Assembly (NCBI GenBank): GCA_019420465.1
Contig: JAHZHB010000119.1
Span: 62,001-126,000, forward strand
Length of the DNA stretch: 64,000 nucleotides
Source: Lachnospiraceae bacterium
GTDB lineage: Bacteria > Bacillota > Clostridia > Lachnospirales > Lachnospiraceae
Direction of reading: 5' to 3'
Below are positions 17,842 through 27,512 of the stretch, one piece after another. The translations under genes were made by a program, and so were the position numbers. The notes beneath the pieces were generated by a model. The model made no database searches. It was given only the letters and a program-made list of their open reading frames with translations, and had not been told where the DNA came from. Position 1 is the first letter of the stretch. Each line of letters opens with the position of its first letter.

Positions 17842-19284
17842 TTACATCTTCTCCAGCACATCCGTCAGCATCTGATTGATCACCTGCGGATTTGCCTTAC
17901 CCTTTGTTTCTTTCATCACCTGTCCGACGAGGAATCCCACAGCTTTCTTCTTTCCGGCCTTATAATCAGCCACTGACTGCGGATTATTCGCTACAACAGT
18001 CTCCACAATGCCCTTGATCGCATCGGAATCATTGTCCATCTTGAGTCCGTGCTCCTCAACATACGCTGCCGGATCCACGTTCTCATCAAAAACATGCTCA
18101 AAAACTTCCTTGGCCACGGAGCTGTTGATCTCGCCCTTTTCCGTCATCTTGATCAGAGCCGCCAGATGCTTCGGTGAGAAGGTGATCCTGTCCGCATCCA
18201 TCTCTCTGTCCTTCAACAGACGCATCGTCTCGCCCATCAGCCAGTTGGATACCTTCTTCGGATTATGGCAGATCTCCGTTGTAGCCTCAAAGATATCGGC
18301 CAGCTTCTTCGTACCGGTCAGGATATCCGCATCATACTCCGGCAGTCCGAATTCACGGATATACCGCGCCATCTTTTCCGTTCGAAATTCCGGCTGTTTA
18401 GCTCTCGTCTCAGCGATCAGCTCATCTGAAATAACCACCGGCACCAGATCCGGGTCCGGGAAATAGCGGTAATCCTGCGCATCCTCCTTGGAACGCATCG
18501 CATAGGAATACTCCTTCGTATCATCCCAGCGTCTGGTCTCCTGTACAACAGCCTTTCCGGCCTCGATCAGATCGATCTGGCGGGCTTTTTCTCCCTCGAT
18601 CGCACGGGCGATCGCTTTAAAGGAGTTTAAGTTTTTCATCTCGGTACGCGTACCAAACTCCTTCGCACCGACCTCACGCACAGACAGGTTGACATCCGCA
18701 CGCATCGAGCCCTCCTGCAGCTTGCAGTCCGAAGCGCCCAGATACTGGATGATCAGACGCAGCTTGTCCAGATAGGCGATGACCTCCTCAGCACTTCGCA
18801 TGTCCGGTTCGGAAACGATCTCGATCAGCGGCACACCGCTTCGGTTGAAATCCACCAGAGAGCAGTCCTCCCACTCATCATGGATCAGCTTTCCGGCATC
18901 CTCCTCCATATGGATCTCATGGATGCCCACGGTCTTTTTCCCACCATCCGCTGTCTCGATCTCAATACCGCCATCATGACAGATCGGCAGATACAGCTGT
19001 GAGATCTGGTAGTTCTGCGGATTATCCGGATAGAAATAGTTTTTCCGGTCAAATTTACAGTACTGGTTGATCTGGCAGTTCGTTGCCAGACCGACAGCCA
19101 GTGCCAGCTCTACGACACGTTTGTTTAATACCGGCAGAGATCCCGGCATACCGGTACATACCGGGCAGGTATGGGTATTGGGTGCTCCGCCAAAAGCGGT
19201 GGAACAGCCACAGAAAATCTTGGTCCTCGTTGCCAGTTCAACATGGACTTCCAGACCGATCACGGTTTCATACTGCTTGCTCAT
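17842..19284 (-). CDS. gatB: Asp/Glu-tRNA amidotransferase subunit B
   Basis: GatB binds misacylated Glu-tRNA(Gln) or Asp-tRNA(Asn), phosphorylates the side-chain carboxylate and accepts ammonia from GatA. The 480-residue length is standard. The N-terminal catalytic domain shows YETVIGLEVHVEL and the zinc-binding CGCSTAF...CPVC; the C-terminal YqeY-like tail ends QVMKETKGKANPQVINQ. It begins 1 base after the gatA stop codon, the last gene of a gatCAB operon. Element B follows its stop. Confidence 0.98.
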   Translation of the reverse strand: MSKQYETVIGLEVHVELATRTKIFCGCSTAFGGAPNTHTCPVCTGMPGSLPVLNKRVVELALAVGLATNCQINQYCKFDRKNYFYPDNPQNYQISQLYLPICHDGGIEIETADGGKKTVGIHEIHMEEDAGKLIHDEWEDCSLVDFNRSGVPLIEIVSEPDMRSAEEVIAYLDKLRLIIQYLGASDCKLQEGSMRADVNLSVREVGAKEFGTRTEMKNLNSFKAIARAIEGEKARQIDLIEAGKAVVQETRRWDDTKEYSYAMRSKEDAQDYRYFPDPDLVPVVISDELIAETRAKQPEFRTEKMARYIREFGLPEYDADILTGTKKLADIFEATTEICHNPKKVSNWLMGETMRLLKDREMDADRITFSPKHLAALIKMTEKGEINSSVAKEVFEHVFDENVDPAAYVEEHGLKMDNDSDAIKGIVETVVANNPQSVADYKAGKKKAVGFLVGQVMKETKGKANPQVINQMLTDVLEKM

Positions 19285-19285
19285 C

Positions 19286-20752
19286 TTACTCCACCCCTTT
19301 CATCATGTCCGGCCTCGTACGTGTATGGCTCTGCTCAAAGGCCACACCGGCGCGGATGATATTTTTCTCTTTGAAGCAGTCACCGATCAGCTGCAGACCG
19401 ATCGGCAGTCCCTTGCTGTCCATACCGCAGGGTACGGTCATACCCGGAAGGCCGGCAAGGTTTACGGAAATCGTATAGATATCGCCCAGATACATCTGGA
19501 TCGGATCGCTTAAGGATTCCCCAAGCTTTGGTGCCGTATACGGTGCTGCAGGTCCAAGGATCACATCGTATTTTGCAAACGCATCATCAAAAGCCTTCTT
19601 GATCAGCGCCTTTGTACGCAGCGCTTTCAGATAGTAGGCATCATAATATCCGGAACTCAAAACAAAGCTTCCCAGCATGATACGGCGCTTAACCTCCGGG
19701 CCAAAGCCCTCGGAACGGCTTTTTTTGTACATATTATGGAGGCCCTCGTACTCTTCGGCACGATAGCCGTATTTCACACCGTCAAAACGGGACAGGTTGG
19801 AGCTGGCCTCTGCGGAGGCGATGACATAGTATGCCGGAATCGCATATTCCACCAGACTCAGATCAAACTGCTCCACGATAGCGCCCTTATCCTCCAGTAC
19901 CTTAGCCGCATGAAGGATTGCTTCCTTTACCTCCGGGTCCAGTCCTTCGCCCAGATAATCCTTCGGGATACCGATGCGCATCCCCTTTACATCGTCTACA
20001 AGCGCCGATGTAAAATCTGTCTCACGTTCTACAGAAGTGGAATCCTTCGGATCATGCGCAGAGATCACTTCCAGGATCGTTGCACAGTCCGTAACATCCT
20101 TTGCGACCGGTCCGATCTGATCGAGAGAGGAACCATAGGCGATCAGACCCCAGCGGGATACCGTACCGTAGGTCGGTTTGATACCCGTTACACCACAGAA
20201 GGAACTCGGCTGACGGATCGAACCGCCGGTATCACTTCCCAGCGCATAAAACGTCTCTCCTGCTGCCACTGCCGCACAGGAACCGCCGGAAGAACCGCCC
20301 GGTACATGCTCGGGATTCCACGGGTTTCTGGTCACACCATACGCGGAGGTCTCTGTCGTACTTCCCATGGCAAATTCGTCCATATTGGTCTTGCCGATGA
20401 GCACTGCCCCGGCATCTTCCAGACGTTTTACAGCCTCTGCCGTAAAGGTCGGCACGAAATTGTACAGGATCTTTGAGCTGCAGGTCGTCAGCATCCCTTC
20501 TGTACACATATTGTCCTTGATGGCGACCGGTACACCGGCCAGCGGTCCGGTAAGCTCACCGTTTTCTATCTTATTCTGAATCTCAGCTGCCTTTTTCAGT
20601 GCACCCTCTCTGTCAACAGTCACATAGGCATGCACCGTATCCTCCACACGGTCGATCTGGTCCAGTACGGCCTGCGTGGCTTCTACAGCTGTCAGCTCTT
20701 TTTCTTTGATCTTTCTGCCGATCTCAACGGCAGTGCAGGATAATATTTCCAT
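19286..20752 (-). CDS. gatA: Asp/Glu-tRNA amidotransferase subunit A
   Basis: GatA is the amidase-signature subunit that releases ammonia from glutamine. The 488-residue protein has the Lys (VAIKDNMCTEG), cis-Ser (GGSSGGSCAAV) and nucleophile Ser (LGSDTGGSIRQP) triad. It follows gatC by 22 bp and abuts gatB, so stoichiometric expression of the complex is likely. Confidence 0.98.
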   Translation of the reverse strand: MEILSCTAVEIGRKIKEKELTAVEATQAVLDQIDRVEDTVHAYVTVDREGALKKAAEIQNKIENGELTGPLAGVPVAIKDNMCTEGMLTTCSSKILYNFVPTFTAEAVKRLEDAGAVLIGKTNMDEFAMGSTTETSAYGVTRNPWNPEHVPGGSSGGSCAAVAAGETFYALGSDTGGSIRQPSSFCGVTGIKPTYGTVSRWGLIAYGSSLDQIGPVAKDVTDCATILEVISAHDPKDSTSVERETDFTSALVDDVKGMRIGIPKDYLGEGLDPEVKEAILHAAKVLEDKGAIVEQFDLSLVEYAIPAYYVIASAEASSNLSRFDGVKYGYRAEEYEGLHNMYKKSRSEGFGPEVKRRIMLGSFVLSSGYYDAYYLKALRTKALIKKAFDDAFAKYDVILGPAAPYTAPKLGESLSDPIQMYLGDIYTISVNLAGLPGMTVPCGMDSKGLPIGLQLIGDCFKEKNIIRAGVAFEQSHTRTRPDMMKGVE

Positions 20753-20774
20753 CTGTTTTCTCCTCTAATGCCCG

Positions 20775-21068
20775 TCACTCTACTGTCTTTGGTACCTGAT
20801 ACTGTCCGTCACGCTCTTCGGGCGCATTGGCCAGCATATGGTCACGGTCATCACCGTTTGTCACAACATCCTCCCGGAATACATTGTGTACCGGAAATAC
20901 ATGGGACATCGGTTCCACACCGCTCGTATCCAGGGCATTCAGCTTGTCAATATAGTCGAGCATACGGCCCATATCAGACTTTGCTGCCTCTTTTTCCTCA
21001 TCGGACAGTTCAAGCTTAGCCAGAATGCCCACATACTCTATGGTCTCGTCACTGATCACATTTGCCAT
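20775..21068 (-). CDS. gatC: Asp/Glu-tRNA amidotransferase subunit C
   Basis: The 97-residue GatC wraps around GatA and stabilises the GatA-GatB interface. Features include [12 protein letters not shown] and [21 protein letters not shown], all typical. First gene of the gatCAB operon; a ribosome site GAGGAGCAGAAAAG precedes the ATG. Confidence 0.96.
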   Translation of the reverse strand: MANVISDETIEYVGILAKLELSDEEKEAAKSDMGRMLDYIDKLNALDTSGVEPMSHVFPVHNVFREDVVTNGDDRDHMLANAPEERDGQYQVPKTVE

Positions 21069-21204
21069 CTTTTCTGCTCCTCTCGTTAGACGCTATGATA
21101 AACTGCCGTCAGGCAGCCTATGTACACTTTTTCTGCTGTTTTCCTTATGCTCTTACCGTTAACGGAACATCCTTCCGGTATGCACAGTTTTTATGTTCAC
21201 ATGC

Positions 21205-22395
21205 CTATTTTTCTATGCTCAATTCATTATTCTGCACAGGCACAGTTTCTTCCGTACCCATCGGTACAAAGGAAACCTCGGCATAATCATCACCAAACCG
21301 TTCCACAGCGATCTCCATTCCCTCCGTCAGAACAAGTCCGGCAAAGGTGGACTGCTCTTTGTTATACTGCGGATCTGACAGGGAAATATACGAAGTCCGG
21401 TTATCTGAGCGGATATCCACACTGATCACAGACGTACCTGAACCATCATATTTTGCGATATATCTGCCCGGATCGATATCCATACCTACTGTGTAGACAG
21501 CCTCATTATCCTCCTCTGCAGGAAAACCGATCTCCGCATCACCGGTATCACCGGTCCACTCGTGCATGGAAGCGCGCTGTGCATTGTCACTCATACAGTT
21601 GATCGTCCCCGGTGTATTCAGCCATATAACAGAGCCATCGTAAAGCTGCACATTCTCTTCGCTCTTCCCGGTCTCTATATAATACGCCTCGTCTATGTCA
21701 TACGTCTCATTTTCCATATACACTGTGCCGGAGTATTCTTTGTCCATGTTTGTCAACGTATATGTACCTTCCGGAATGTCCACACCGACCACATAGCAGG
21801 CATACGGCTGCAGGTCAAAATCCACGGTATCTCCCGCTGCGGGTAACTGTGGCAGGTTCTGACTGCTCTCCAGATCTTCCTCCGACTCACTGTACACCGG
21901 CTCACTGTACACCGGCTCATAGCTGCTGCTGTTGCTGTCCATTATACTGGAGATGATCTCTCCCAGAGAATTGAACAGCACAAAGACAAGAGAAATTATA
22001 ATAAGTGCCTTTTTCAGCCCGCCCTGTTTCTTTCTGTCTGCAGGCTGTGACATGGTCTGTGCCCTTCTGGCTGCTGACTTTCCCAGGGAGGAAACATTGG
22101 CCTGCACGGTTTCAAACGCTTTTTGTACATCCTTTTCCCTCTGTGGACGGGATACATTCGGTTTTACGGATGCCCTGCCGTTTAACACGGTTTTTTCCTT
22201 TGGAGCATTGGCCCGCTCGCCTTTGCTTTTCAGCGATTTTTCATAGCCGTCGTTGATATCTCTGGCATTCAGATCATAGTCACTGCAGTTTTCATTCAGA
22301 TGATATCTGTTTTTCATGCGGGAATAATCCATACCGCAGTCCGTGCAGCGTCCGTTTACGACTTTACCGCCGCATAATTCACAATTTCCTGCCAT
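21205..22395 (-). CDS. Zinc-ribbon membrane protein of unknown function
   Basis: The 396-residue protein starts with a small zinc ribbon (CELCGGKVVNGRCTDCG), then a charged linker, one membrane helix near residues 130-150 (KALIIISLVFVLFNSLGEI), an acidic stretch with a duplicated EPVYS, and two similar extracellular modules (VVGVDIPEGTYTL and TVGMDIDPGRYIA). The paired modules resemble beta-rich repeats seen in clostridial surface proteins, but I do not recognise the protein. It is monocistronic or follows the dapF gene by about 90 bp on the same strand. Confidence 0.75.
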   Translation of the reverse strand: MAGNCELCGGKVVNGRCTDCGMDYSRMKNRYHLNENCSDYDLNARDINDGYEKSLKSKGERANAPKEKTVLNGRASVKPNVSRPQREKDVQKAFETVQANVSSLGKSAARRAQTMSQPADRKKQGGLKKALIIISLVFVLFNSLGEIISSIMDSNSSSYEPVYSEPVYSESEEDLESSQNLPQLPAAGDTVDFDLQPYACYVVGVDIPEGTYTLTNMDKEYSGTVYMENETYDIDEAYYIETGKSEENVQLYDGSVIWLNTPGTINCMSDNAQRASMHEWTGDTGDAEIGFPAEEDNEAVYTVGMDIDPGRYIAKYDGSGTSVISVDIRSDNRTSYISLSDPQYNKEQSTFAGLVLTEGMEIAVERFGDDYAEVSFVPMGTEETVPVQNNELSIEK

Positions 22396-22483
22396 AGCCT
22401 CTCTCCTTTACACTGTAAGCAGAACACGTTTGCGTCTGTCTTCTCATTGACCATCATCCTGCAGACAAATGCTTCTTTGTCTG

Positions 22484-23329
22484 TCAGAGCTTTATCTCAC
22501 CGTCAAATACTGTCGTTGCCGGGCCGGTCATATACACATCCTGGCTCTCTTCATCCCAGCAGATCTCCAGATCCCCGCCACGCAGATGTATGGTCACCTC
22601 CCGGTCCGTATAGCCGTTCAGGATACAGGCCACTGCCACTGCGCAGGCACCTGTACCGCAGGCCCAGGTTTCACCGGCACCGCGCTCCCATACACGCATC
22701 TGTACATTTTTTCTGTCGATCACATGGATAAATTCTGTATTGACACGATCCGGAAAACAGCTGTGATGTTCAAACTTAGGACCAACCGTCTCCAGCGGAA
22801 AATGCTCTACATCGTCCACACAGACAACCGCATGCGGATTGCCCATGGATACAGCTGTCATATGATACTCGGTGCCATCCACCGTGATCGGTGCATCAAT
22901 CACTTTTTCTGTTTCTGCAACCACCGGGATCTGTGCTGCTGTCAGCTCTGGTCTGCCCATATTGACTTTCACCAGTGTTACCTTGTCGTCCTCACCGACG
23001 GTAAGCTCTAATGTCTTGATCCCGCTCTTTGTCGCTACGGTAATCTCTTTTTTATTTACAATACCGTGATCGTAAGCATATTTTGCCACACAGCGGATAC
23101 CGTTTCCGCACATGGCTCCCTGTGAACCGTCCGCATTGTACATATCCATCTCGCAGTCCGCCACATCCGATGGTTTGATCAGAATCAGTCCGTCCGAGCC
23201 GATGCCAAAATGGCGGTCACTGACCATCTTTGCCACACTGCCCGGATCGTTTACCGTCTCCTCAAAACAGTTTACATAGACATAATCATTGCCGATGCCA
23301 TGCATTTTTGTAAATTTCATTGTATACAC
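22484..23329 (-). CDS. dapF: Diaminopimelate epimerase
   Basis: DapF interconverts LL- and meso-diaminopimelate for lysine and peptidoglycan. The 281-residue enzyme carries both catalytic cysteines, in MCGNGIRC and in GAGETWACGTGA, with the usual FTKMHGIGNDYVYVN start. Cytoplasmic. The gene seems to stand alone between the zinc-ribbon gene and the glnA operon; other lysine genes are not nearby, apart from the LysA-like decarboxylase of the Dlt-like operon. Confidence 0.97.
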   Translation of the reverse strand: MYTMKFTKMHGIGNDYVYVNCFEETVNDPGSVAKMVSDRHFGIGSDGLILIKPSDVADCEMDMYNADGSQGAMCGNGIRCVAKYAYDHGIVNKKEITVATKSGIKTLELTVGEDDKVTLVKVNMGRPELTAAQIPVVAETEKVIDAPITVDGTEYHMTAVSMGNPHAVVCVDDVEHFPLETVGPKFEHHSCFPDRVNTEFIHVIDRKNVQMRVWERGAGETWACGTGACAVAVACILNGYTDREVTIHLRGGDLEICWDEESQDVYMTGPATTVFDGEIKL

Positions 23330-23419
23330 TCCTCATTTTATGATTTTTCACAGTATCCCTGGTTCACTCCTGTCCATACGGAAACAACAGGAGTTTTCTG
23401 TGCTATTTATGTTTTTCTT

Positions 23420-23980
23420 TTATGTATCTGCCTGCATGATACGGATCAGCATCTGGGCTGTCTCGACCATGGAATTACCGCTGTCCATACTGCTCTTTTG
23501 CACATACCGGTGTGCTTCCTCTTCTGTCATATGGTTATTTTCCATCAGGATCTGTTTTGCCTTTTCGATCCATTCTCTGCCTTCCTGATTGCGCTTTCTC
23601 GGCGCCTGCCGGCGTTTTCTTCTGGCTCTGGCGAGCTTTTCTTCGATAAAAGAAACACACCGCAGCAGTTCCTGTACCTTCAAGGGCATGGACAGTGCCA
23701 GCACACCATCTTCCTCACGGCCGCTTAAAAACCTTGGCGAAGCCACTAAAAGAAGCTCAAACTCTTTTGGCATCTGTTCCCTCAGGTGATGATAGACCAT
23801 ATCCGGAAACTTATACCCCGAGATCACGATGCCATCGTTCATGCCATCCAGACATTCGAGTACCTGGCTGCCGCTTGTGCAGATATAATTGACGGAAAAC
23901 CCATGACGTACGAGCAGATTTTTTATACTTTTGGCATCCTCCTGCCGGGGGAATGCCACTATGATATTACCCACTCTCAC
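23420..23980 (-). CDS. ANTAR-domain response-regulator-like protein
   Basis: The 186-residue protein has a degenerate receiver domain (residues 1-120, without a clear phosphoacceptor Asp) and a C-terminal ANTAR RNA-binding domain (IEKAKQILMENNHMTEEEAHRYVQK). ANTAR proteins act as antiterminators at paired hexaloop hairpins, often for nitrogen genes. It starts 34 bp after glnA in the same operon, as in many Clostridia, so it probably adjusts nitrogen assimilation. The signal is unknown. Confidence 0.88.
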   Translation of the reverse strand: MRVGNIIVAFPRQEDAKSIKNLLVRHGFSVNYICTSGSQVLECLDGMNDGIVISGYKFPDMVYHHLREQMPKEFELLLVASPRFLSGREEDGVLALSMPLKVQELLRCVSFIEEKLARARRKRRQAPRKRNQEGREWIEKAKQILMENNHMTEEEAHRYVQKSSMDSGNSMVETAQMLIRIMQADT

Positions 23981-24014
23981 GCCTCCAATCTGTCATCTGG
24001 TCTTCGGCGCCGGA

Positions 24015-25343
24015 TCAGCAGTTGTACAGATAGTGGTCGATCTCCCACTGGCTGACCTGCTTACAGTACTCATCCCACTCTTTTTTCTTGGCTTTCAGAT
24101 AGCAGCTGCTGTATTCTTCTCCAAGTGTTTCCAGAATAAACGGATCTGCCTCCATTGCTTTGATCGCTTCTCCCATATTGACCGGAAGTCTGTCGATTTC
24201 CTGCTCCTGAGCTGTTTCCAGATCCAGCTTATACAGATTACCCGTAGCTTCCGGCGGCGGCAGGATCTTGTTTCGGATGCCTTCCAGTCCGGCTGCCAGA
24301 CACAGTGCCAGCGCAATATACGGATTGGCTGACGGATCAGGACTTCGCAGTTCGATACGGGTATTGCCCTTACTTACCGGAATACGGATCAGCGGACTTC
24401 GGTTATGTGCGGACCATGTCAGATAGACCGGGGCTTCATAACCGGGGATCAGTCGTTTATACGAATTGATCGTCGGATTTAACAGAAGCGTCATGCCTTT
24501 GATATGTTTTAACAGACCGCCCATAAAATAGTAGGCTTCCTGGCTTAAATTATGCGGGTCTTCCATATCGGTAAAGATATTGACACCGTCTTTTCTAAGC
24601 GACATATTCAGATGCATACCGGAGCCGTCGATCCCGCCGATCGGCTTTGGCATAAAGGTCGCATGCATACCGTGTCGTTTGGCGATCGTGCGGATAGCCA
24701 GCTTATATGTCATCAGACTGTCTGCTGTCATCAGGGCTTCCCCGTATTTGAAGTCAATCTCATGCTGTCCGGGAGCGGCTTCATGATGGGTCGCTTCTAC
24801 TTCATACCCCATCTCTTCAAGTGTCAGTACCATATCGCGGCGGAAGTTTTCGCCTGTGTCCATCGGTCCTACATCAAAGTAGCCTGCTTTTTCATAGGTA
24901 CGTACTTCGACTTCTCCATGTTCGTCTGTCTCAAACAGGAAAAACTCAAGCTCCGGGCCCACATCGAAAGTGTATCCCATTTCGGCAGCCTCCCGGCAGA
25001 CTTTCTTCAATATATAACGGGAATCTCCGCCAAACGGAGTTTCATCGGCTTTGTATACGTCACACAGGAAACGGGCTACTTTACCGGACTGCGGTCTCCA
25101 CGGAAATACCGTAAAGGTATCCAGATCCGGGTACAGGTACATATCCGACTCATCCACACGGACAAAGCCCTGCACGCTGGAACCGTCAAACATGCATTCA
25201 TTGTTTAATGCACGCTCTAACTGCGGCACGGTGATCGCGATATTTTTCAGGTTGCCATACATATCGGTAAACTGGAGACGGATGAACTCTACGTCCTCTT
25301 CCTCTACCAGGTTGAAGATATCTTCTTTCGTATATTTTGCCAT
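24015..25343 (-). CDS. glnA: Glutamine synthetase type I
   Basis: The enzyme makes glutamine from glutamate, ammonia and ATP. The 442-residue length and motifs (MFDGSSVQGFVRVDESDMYL, NPTINSYKRLIPGYEAP, NRSPLIRIP) fit GSI-alpha. The ATG at 25343 lies 9 bases after GGAGG; an earlier start at 25352 overlaps that site. The GSI-beta adenylylation motif is not evident (NLYKLD), so feedback inhibition rather than adenylylation is expected. First gene of a glnA-ANTAR operon, with a TTGACA/TATCAT promoter. Confidence 0.97.
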   Translation of the reverse strand: MAKYTKEDIFNLVEEEDVEFIRLQFTDMYGNLKNIAITVPQLERALNNECMFDGSSVQGFVRVDESDMYLYPDLDTFTVFPWRPQSGKVARFLCDVYKADETPFGGDSRYILKKVCREAAEMGYTFDVGPELEFFLFETDEHGEVEVRTYEKAGYFDVGPMDTGENFRRDMVLTLEEMGYEVEATHHEAAPGQHEIDFKYGEALMTADSLMTYKLAIRTIAKRHGMHATFMPKPIGGIDGSGMHLNMSLRKDGVNIFTDMEDPHNLSQEAYYFMGGLLKHIKGMTLLLNPTINSYKRLIPGYEAPVYLTWSAHNRSPLIRIPVSKGNTRIELRSPDPSANPYIALALCLAAGLEGIRNKILPPPEATGNLYKLDLETAQEQEIDRLPVNMGEAIKAMEADPFILETLGEEYSSCYLKAKKKEWDEYCKQVSQWEIDHYLYNC

Positions 25344-25433
25344 ACTACACATCCTCCAATGCTGTCACATCTTCTGCAGAAAAGATGCGGGATTCTCACA
25401 GATAAAAAGGCAATTTTATGCCCTATTTTATTT

Positions 25434-25462
25434 ATGATAACAGTGGGGATTTTATTTGTCAA
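25434..25462 (-). promoter_or_regulatory. Promoter of glnA
   Basis: On the minus strand TTGACA (25462-25457) and TATCAT (25439-25434) are 17 bases apart, giving a leader of about 85 nt. The leader holds a hairpin (25368-25387, CATCTT with AAGATG) that might be an ANTAR target, although I cannot see the paired A1/G4 hexaloops clearly. Confidence 0.55.
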
Positions 25463-25559
25463 CGAAAGAGGATGGGCACTTGAAAAAGTGAAGTGCGGGA
25501 GAGAGAAAATGGGGAGAAATGAGAAAATGAGGGTAGAGATTTGAATAAAATGAAGGTTA

Positions 25560-25900
25560 TGGCAGCCCCCCGCAGGCCTTTTTTCGCTTACTGGGTTCTA
25601 GGTATGTAGGCAACCCCGGATTCATTTCTTTTCGGCTTTTCCGGTGTAGTTTTCCTGCTTTTTTACAATATTTTGCACCGGATTTAGTCATCTTTATAAT
25701 TTCCGGTGTATTATTCCGATTTTCAAGCGATTTTTGACATCGGATTCGTAATTTTTTCGGATTTCCGGGGTTCCTGGGATTCATGAAAAGTATTTTTGAT
25801 TTCATTGCAGCAGTGAGCTTTGGCATCACCTATTTTTTGCGCCAGATATACATTCGCCAAAGATACCAGGACACAAAACCTCTCGCCTCCCAAAGTCAGA
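25560..25900. other. Non-coding AT-rich stretch with short repeats
   Basis: No gene is supported here. The sequence repeats TTTCCGGTGTA (twice, once inverted as CACCGGA) and CCGGATTCAT-like blocks, between the glnA promoter and element C. It may be decayed repeat material. Confidence 0.4.
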
Positions 25901-25902
25901 AT

Positions 25903-26104
25903 CCCGCGCGACAGGCACCGGGCCATGGTCTGGTCGTGCAAAAGCTTTTCAGGTGCGGTTTTAGTTTCTGAAAGATCCACCACCTACGCAAACTTATGCG
26001 CGAGAGCCTTCTCGAGCGCATTAGTTGGAGTTAGTGGTTAGCTTTCAGAAACGTTGCACCAGCTTTTGCAGGACCAGACCATGGCCCGGCACCTGCCGCG
26101 CGGG
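25903..26104 (-). repeat. Giant intergenic inverted repeat, element C
   Basis: Outer arms of about 43 nt (CCGGGCCATGGTCTGG exact within them) pair with a few mismatches; three of these in the outer part are G-U pairs only if the minus strand is the RNA. The core has TTTCTGAA/TTCAGAAA, ACCACC/AGTGGT, GATCCA, TTAGCT and CGTTGCACC. GGACTGACGCC abuts the right edge. It lies 3' of the aldehyde dehydrogenase gene. Confidence 0.8.
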
Positions 26105-26132
26105 GGGCGTCAGTCCTTCATTCTATCTCACA

Positions 26133-27512
26133 TTATCTCAAAAACATCCGCACCAGCGCATCATACACCTTCGTATACGGCTGATACCGCATCGGCAGAT
26201 CCACAAACGTCTTCTTGTCCACAATACTCTTCTTATGCGAAAATGTATCAAATCCCGCCTTTCCATGATAGCTGCCCATACCACTGGCACCCACACCGCC
26301 AAACGGCATGTTCGATGTAGCCAGATGGATCACCGCATCATTGATACAGCCACCGCCAAACTGTACCTTCGACGTAAACCGGCGGATCATCGCCCGGTCC
26401 GAGGAAAAATAGTACGCTGCCAGTGGATGCGGCTTCTCATTCAGCAGCCGGATCAGCTCCTCCAGCGAATGGTATGTCAGTACCGGCAGCACCGGTCCGA
26501 AGATTTCCTCCTTCATCACAGCATCATCCCACGTCACATTTTCCAGCACCGTCGGTGCGATCCGAAGCTCTTCTTCACGAACCTCGCCGCCACAGTACAC
26601 CTTATCCTCATCGATCAGGCCTCGTATCCTGTCAAAATGTTTCTTATTCACGATCTTTCCGTAATCCGGGTTTGTCAGCGGATGTTCCCCGAACTGACGG
26701 ATGATCTCCCTTTTTATATGCACCAGAAGCTCCTCACGGACACTTTCCTGACAGTAGATATAATCTGGAGCCACACACGTCTGCCCGCAGTTTAAAAACT
26801 TGGCAAAGACGATCCGGCGTGCTGCCAGACGGATATTGGCGGAGGCATCCACCACACAGGGACTCTTGCCGCCAAGCTCCAGCGATACCGGTGTCAGATG
26901 CTCTGCAGCTTTTCTTAAAACTTCCTTTCCTACATTCTGGCTTCCGGTAAAGAAGATATAGTCAAACTTCTGCTCCAGCAGACAGGCATTTTCCTCACGG
27001 CCGCCATCCACAACAGCCACATATTCCGGCCGGAAGCAGGAAGCGATCAGCTTTCCGATCACTGCTGTTGTTGCCGGTGAATAGGCACTTGGCTTCACCA
27101 CACACGTATTGCCGGCGGCGATGGCATCCACCAGCGGCTCGATCGTCAGAAGAAACGGATAATTCCACGGACTCATGATCAGCACCGTGCCGTACGGGGA
27201 TGGTTTGATAAAACTACGGGACACATACTGGGCCAGAGGAGTCGGTTTTCTCTTCTCTGCGGCATAGAAATACACATGTTTGATCATATGGGTGATCTCT
27301 GCCAGCGTCAGCCCGATCTCGCACATATAGCTTTCCTGGCGGCTCTTTCCCAGATCCATCTTCAGGGCGGCACAGATCTCATCCTCATAGATTTTGATCG
27401 CCCGGTAAAGACGTCGAAGCTTCCTGACCCTCTGTCCTACCGGCAGTGTGGCACCGGATGCAAAAAACGTACGCTGTTTATCAAGGATTTTCTGTATCTC
27501 TTCTTTACGCAT
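26133..27512 (-). CDS. NAD(P)-dependent aldehyde dehydrogenase (class 3-like)
   Basis: The 459-residue enzyme oxidises an aldehyde to its acid. It has the catalytic Cys in FLNCGQTCVAPDYI, the general-base Glu in VSLELGGKSPCVV, NYPFLL and FGGVGASGMGSYHGK, and the shorter class-3 length with a hydrophobic C-terminus (RYQPYTKVYDALVRMFLR) that may touch the membrane. The ATG at 27512 follows GGAGG by 9 bases and overlaps the upstream alcohol dehydrogenase gene by 8 bp. Together the pair would interconvert an alcohol, an aldehyde and an acid; the substrate is not evident. Confidence 0.9.
   Translation of the reverse strand: MRKEEIQKILDKQRTFFASGATLPVGQRVRKLRRLYRAIKIYEDEICAALKMDLGKSRQESYMCEIGLTLAEITHMIKHVYFYAAEKRKPTPLAQYVSRSFIKPSPYGTVLIMSPWNYPFLLTIEPLVDAIAAGNTCVVKPSAYSPATTAVIGKLIASCFRPEYVAVVDGGREENACLLEQKFDYIFFTGSQNVGKEVLRKAAEHLTPVSLELGGKSPCVVDASANIRLAARRIVFAKFLNCGQTCVAPDYIYCQESVREELLVHIKREIIRQFGEHPLTNPDYGKIVNKKHFDRIRGLIDEDKVYCGGEVREEELRIAPTVLENVTWDDAVMKEEIFGPVLPVLTYHSLEELIRLLNEKPHPLAAYYFSSDRAMIRRFTSKVQFGGGCINDAVIHLATSNMPFGGVGASGMGSYHGKAGFDTFSHKKSIVDKKTFVDLPMRYQPYTKVYDALVRMFLR

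Noticed and set aside
25557..25829. Minus-strand 90-codon Lys/Arg-rich frame
   Set aside because: No ribosome site and built from the short repeats of that stretch.
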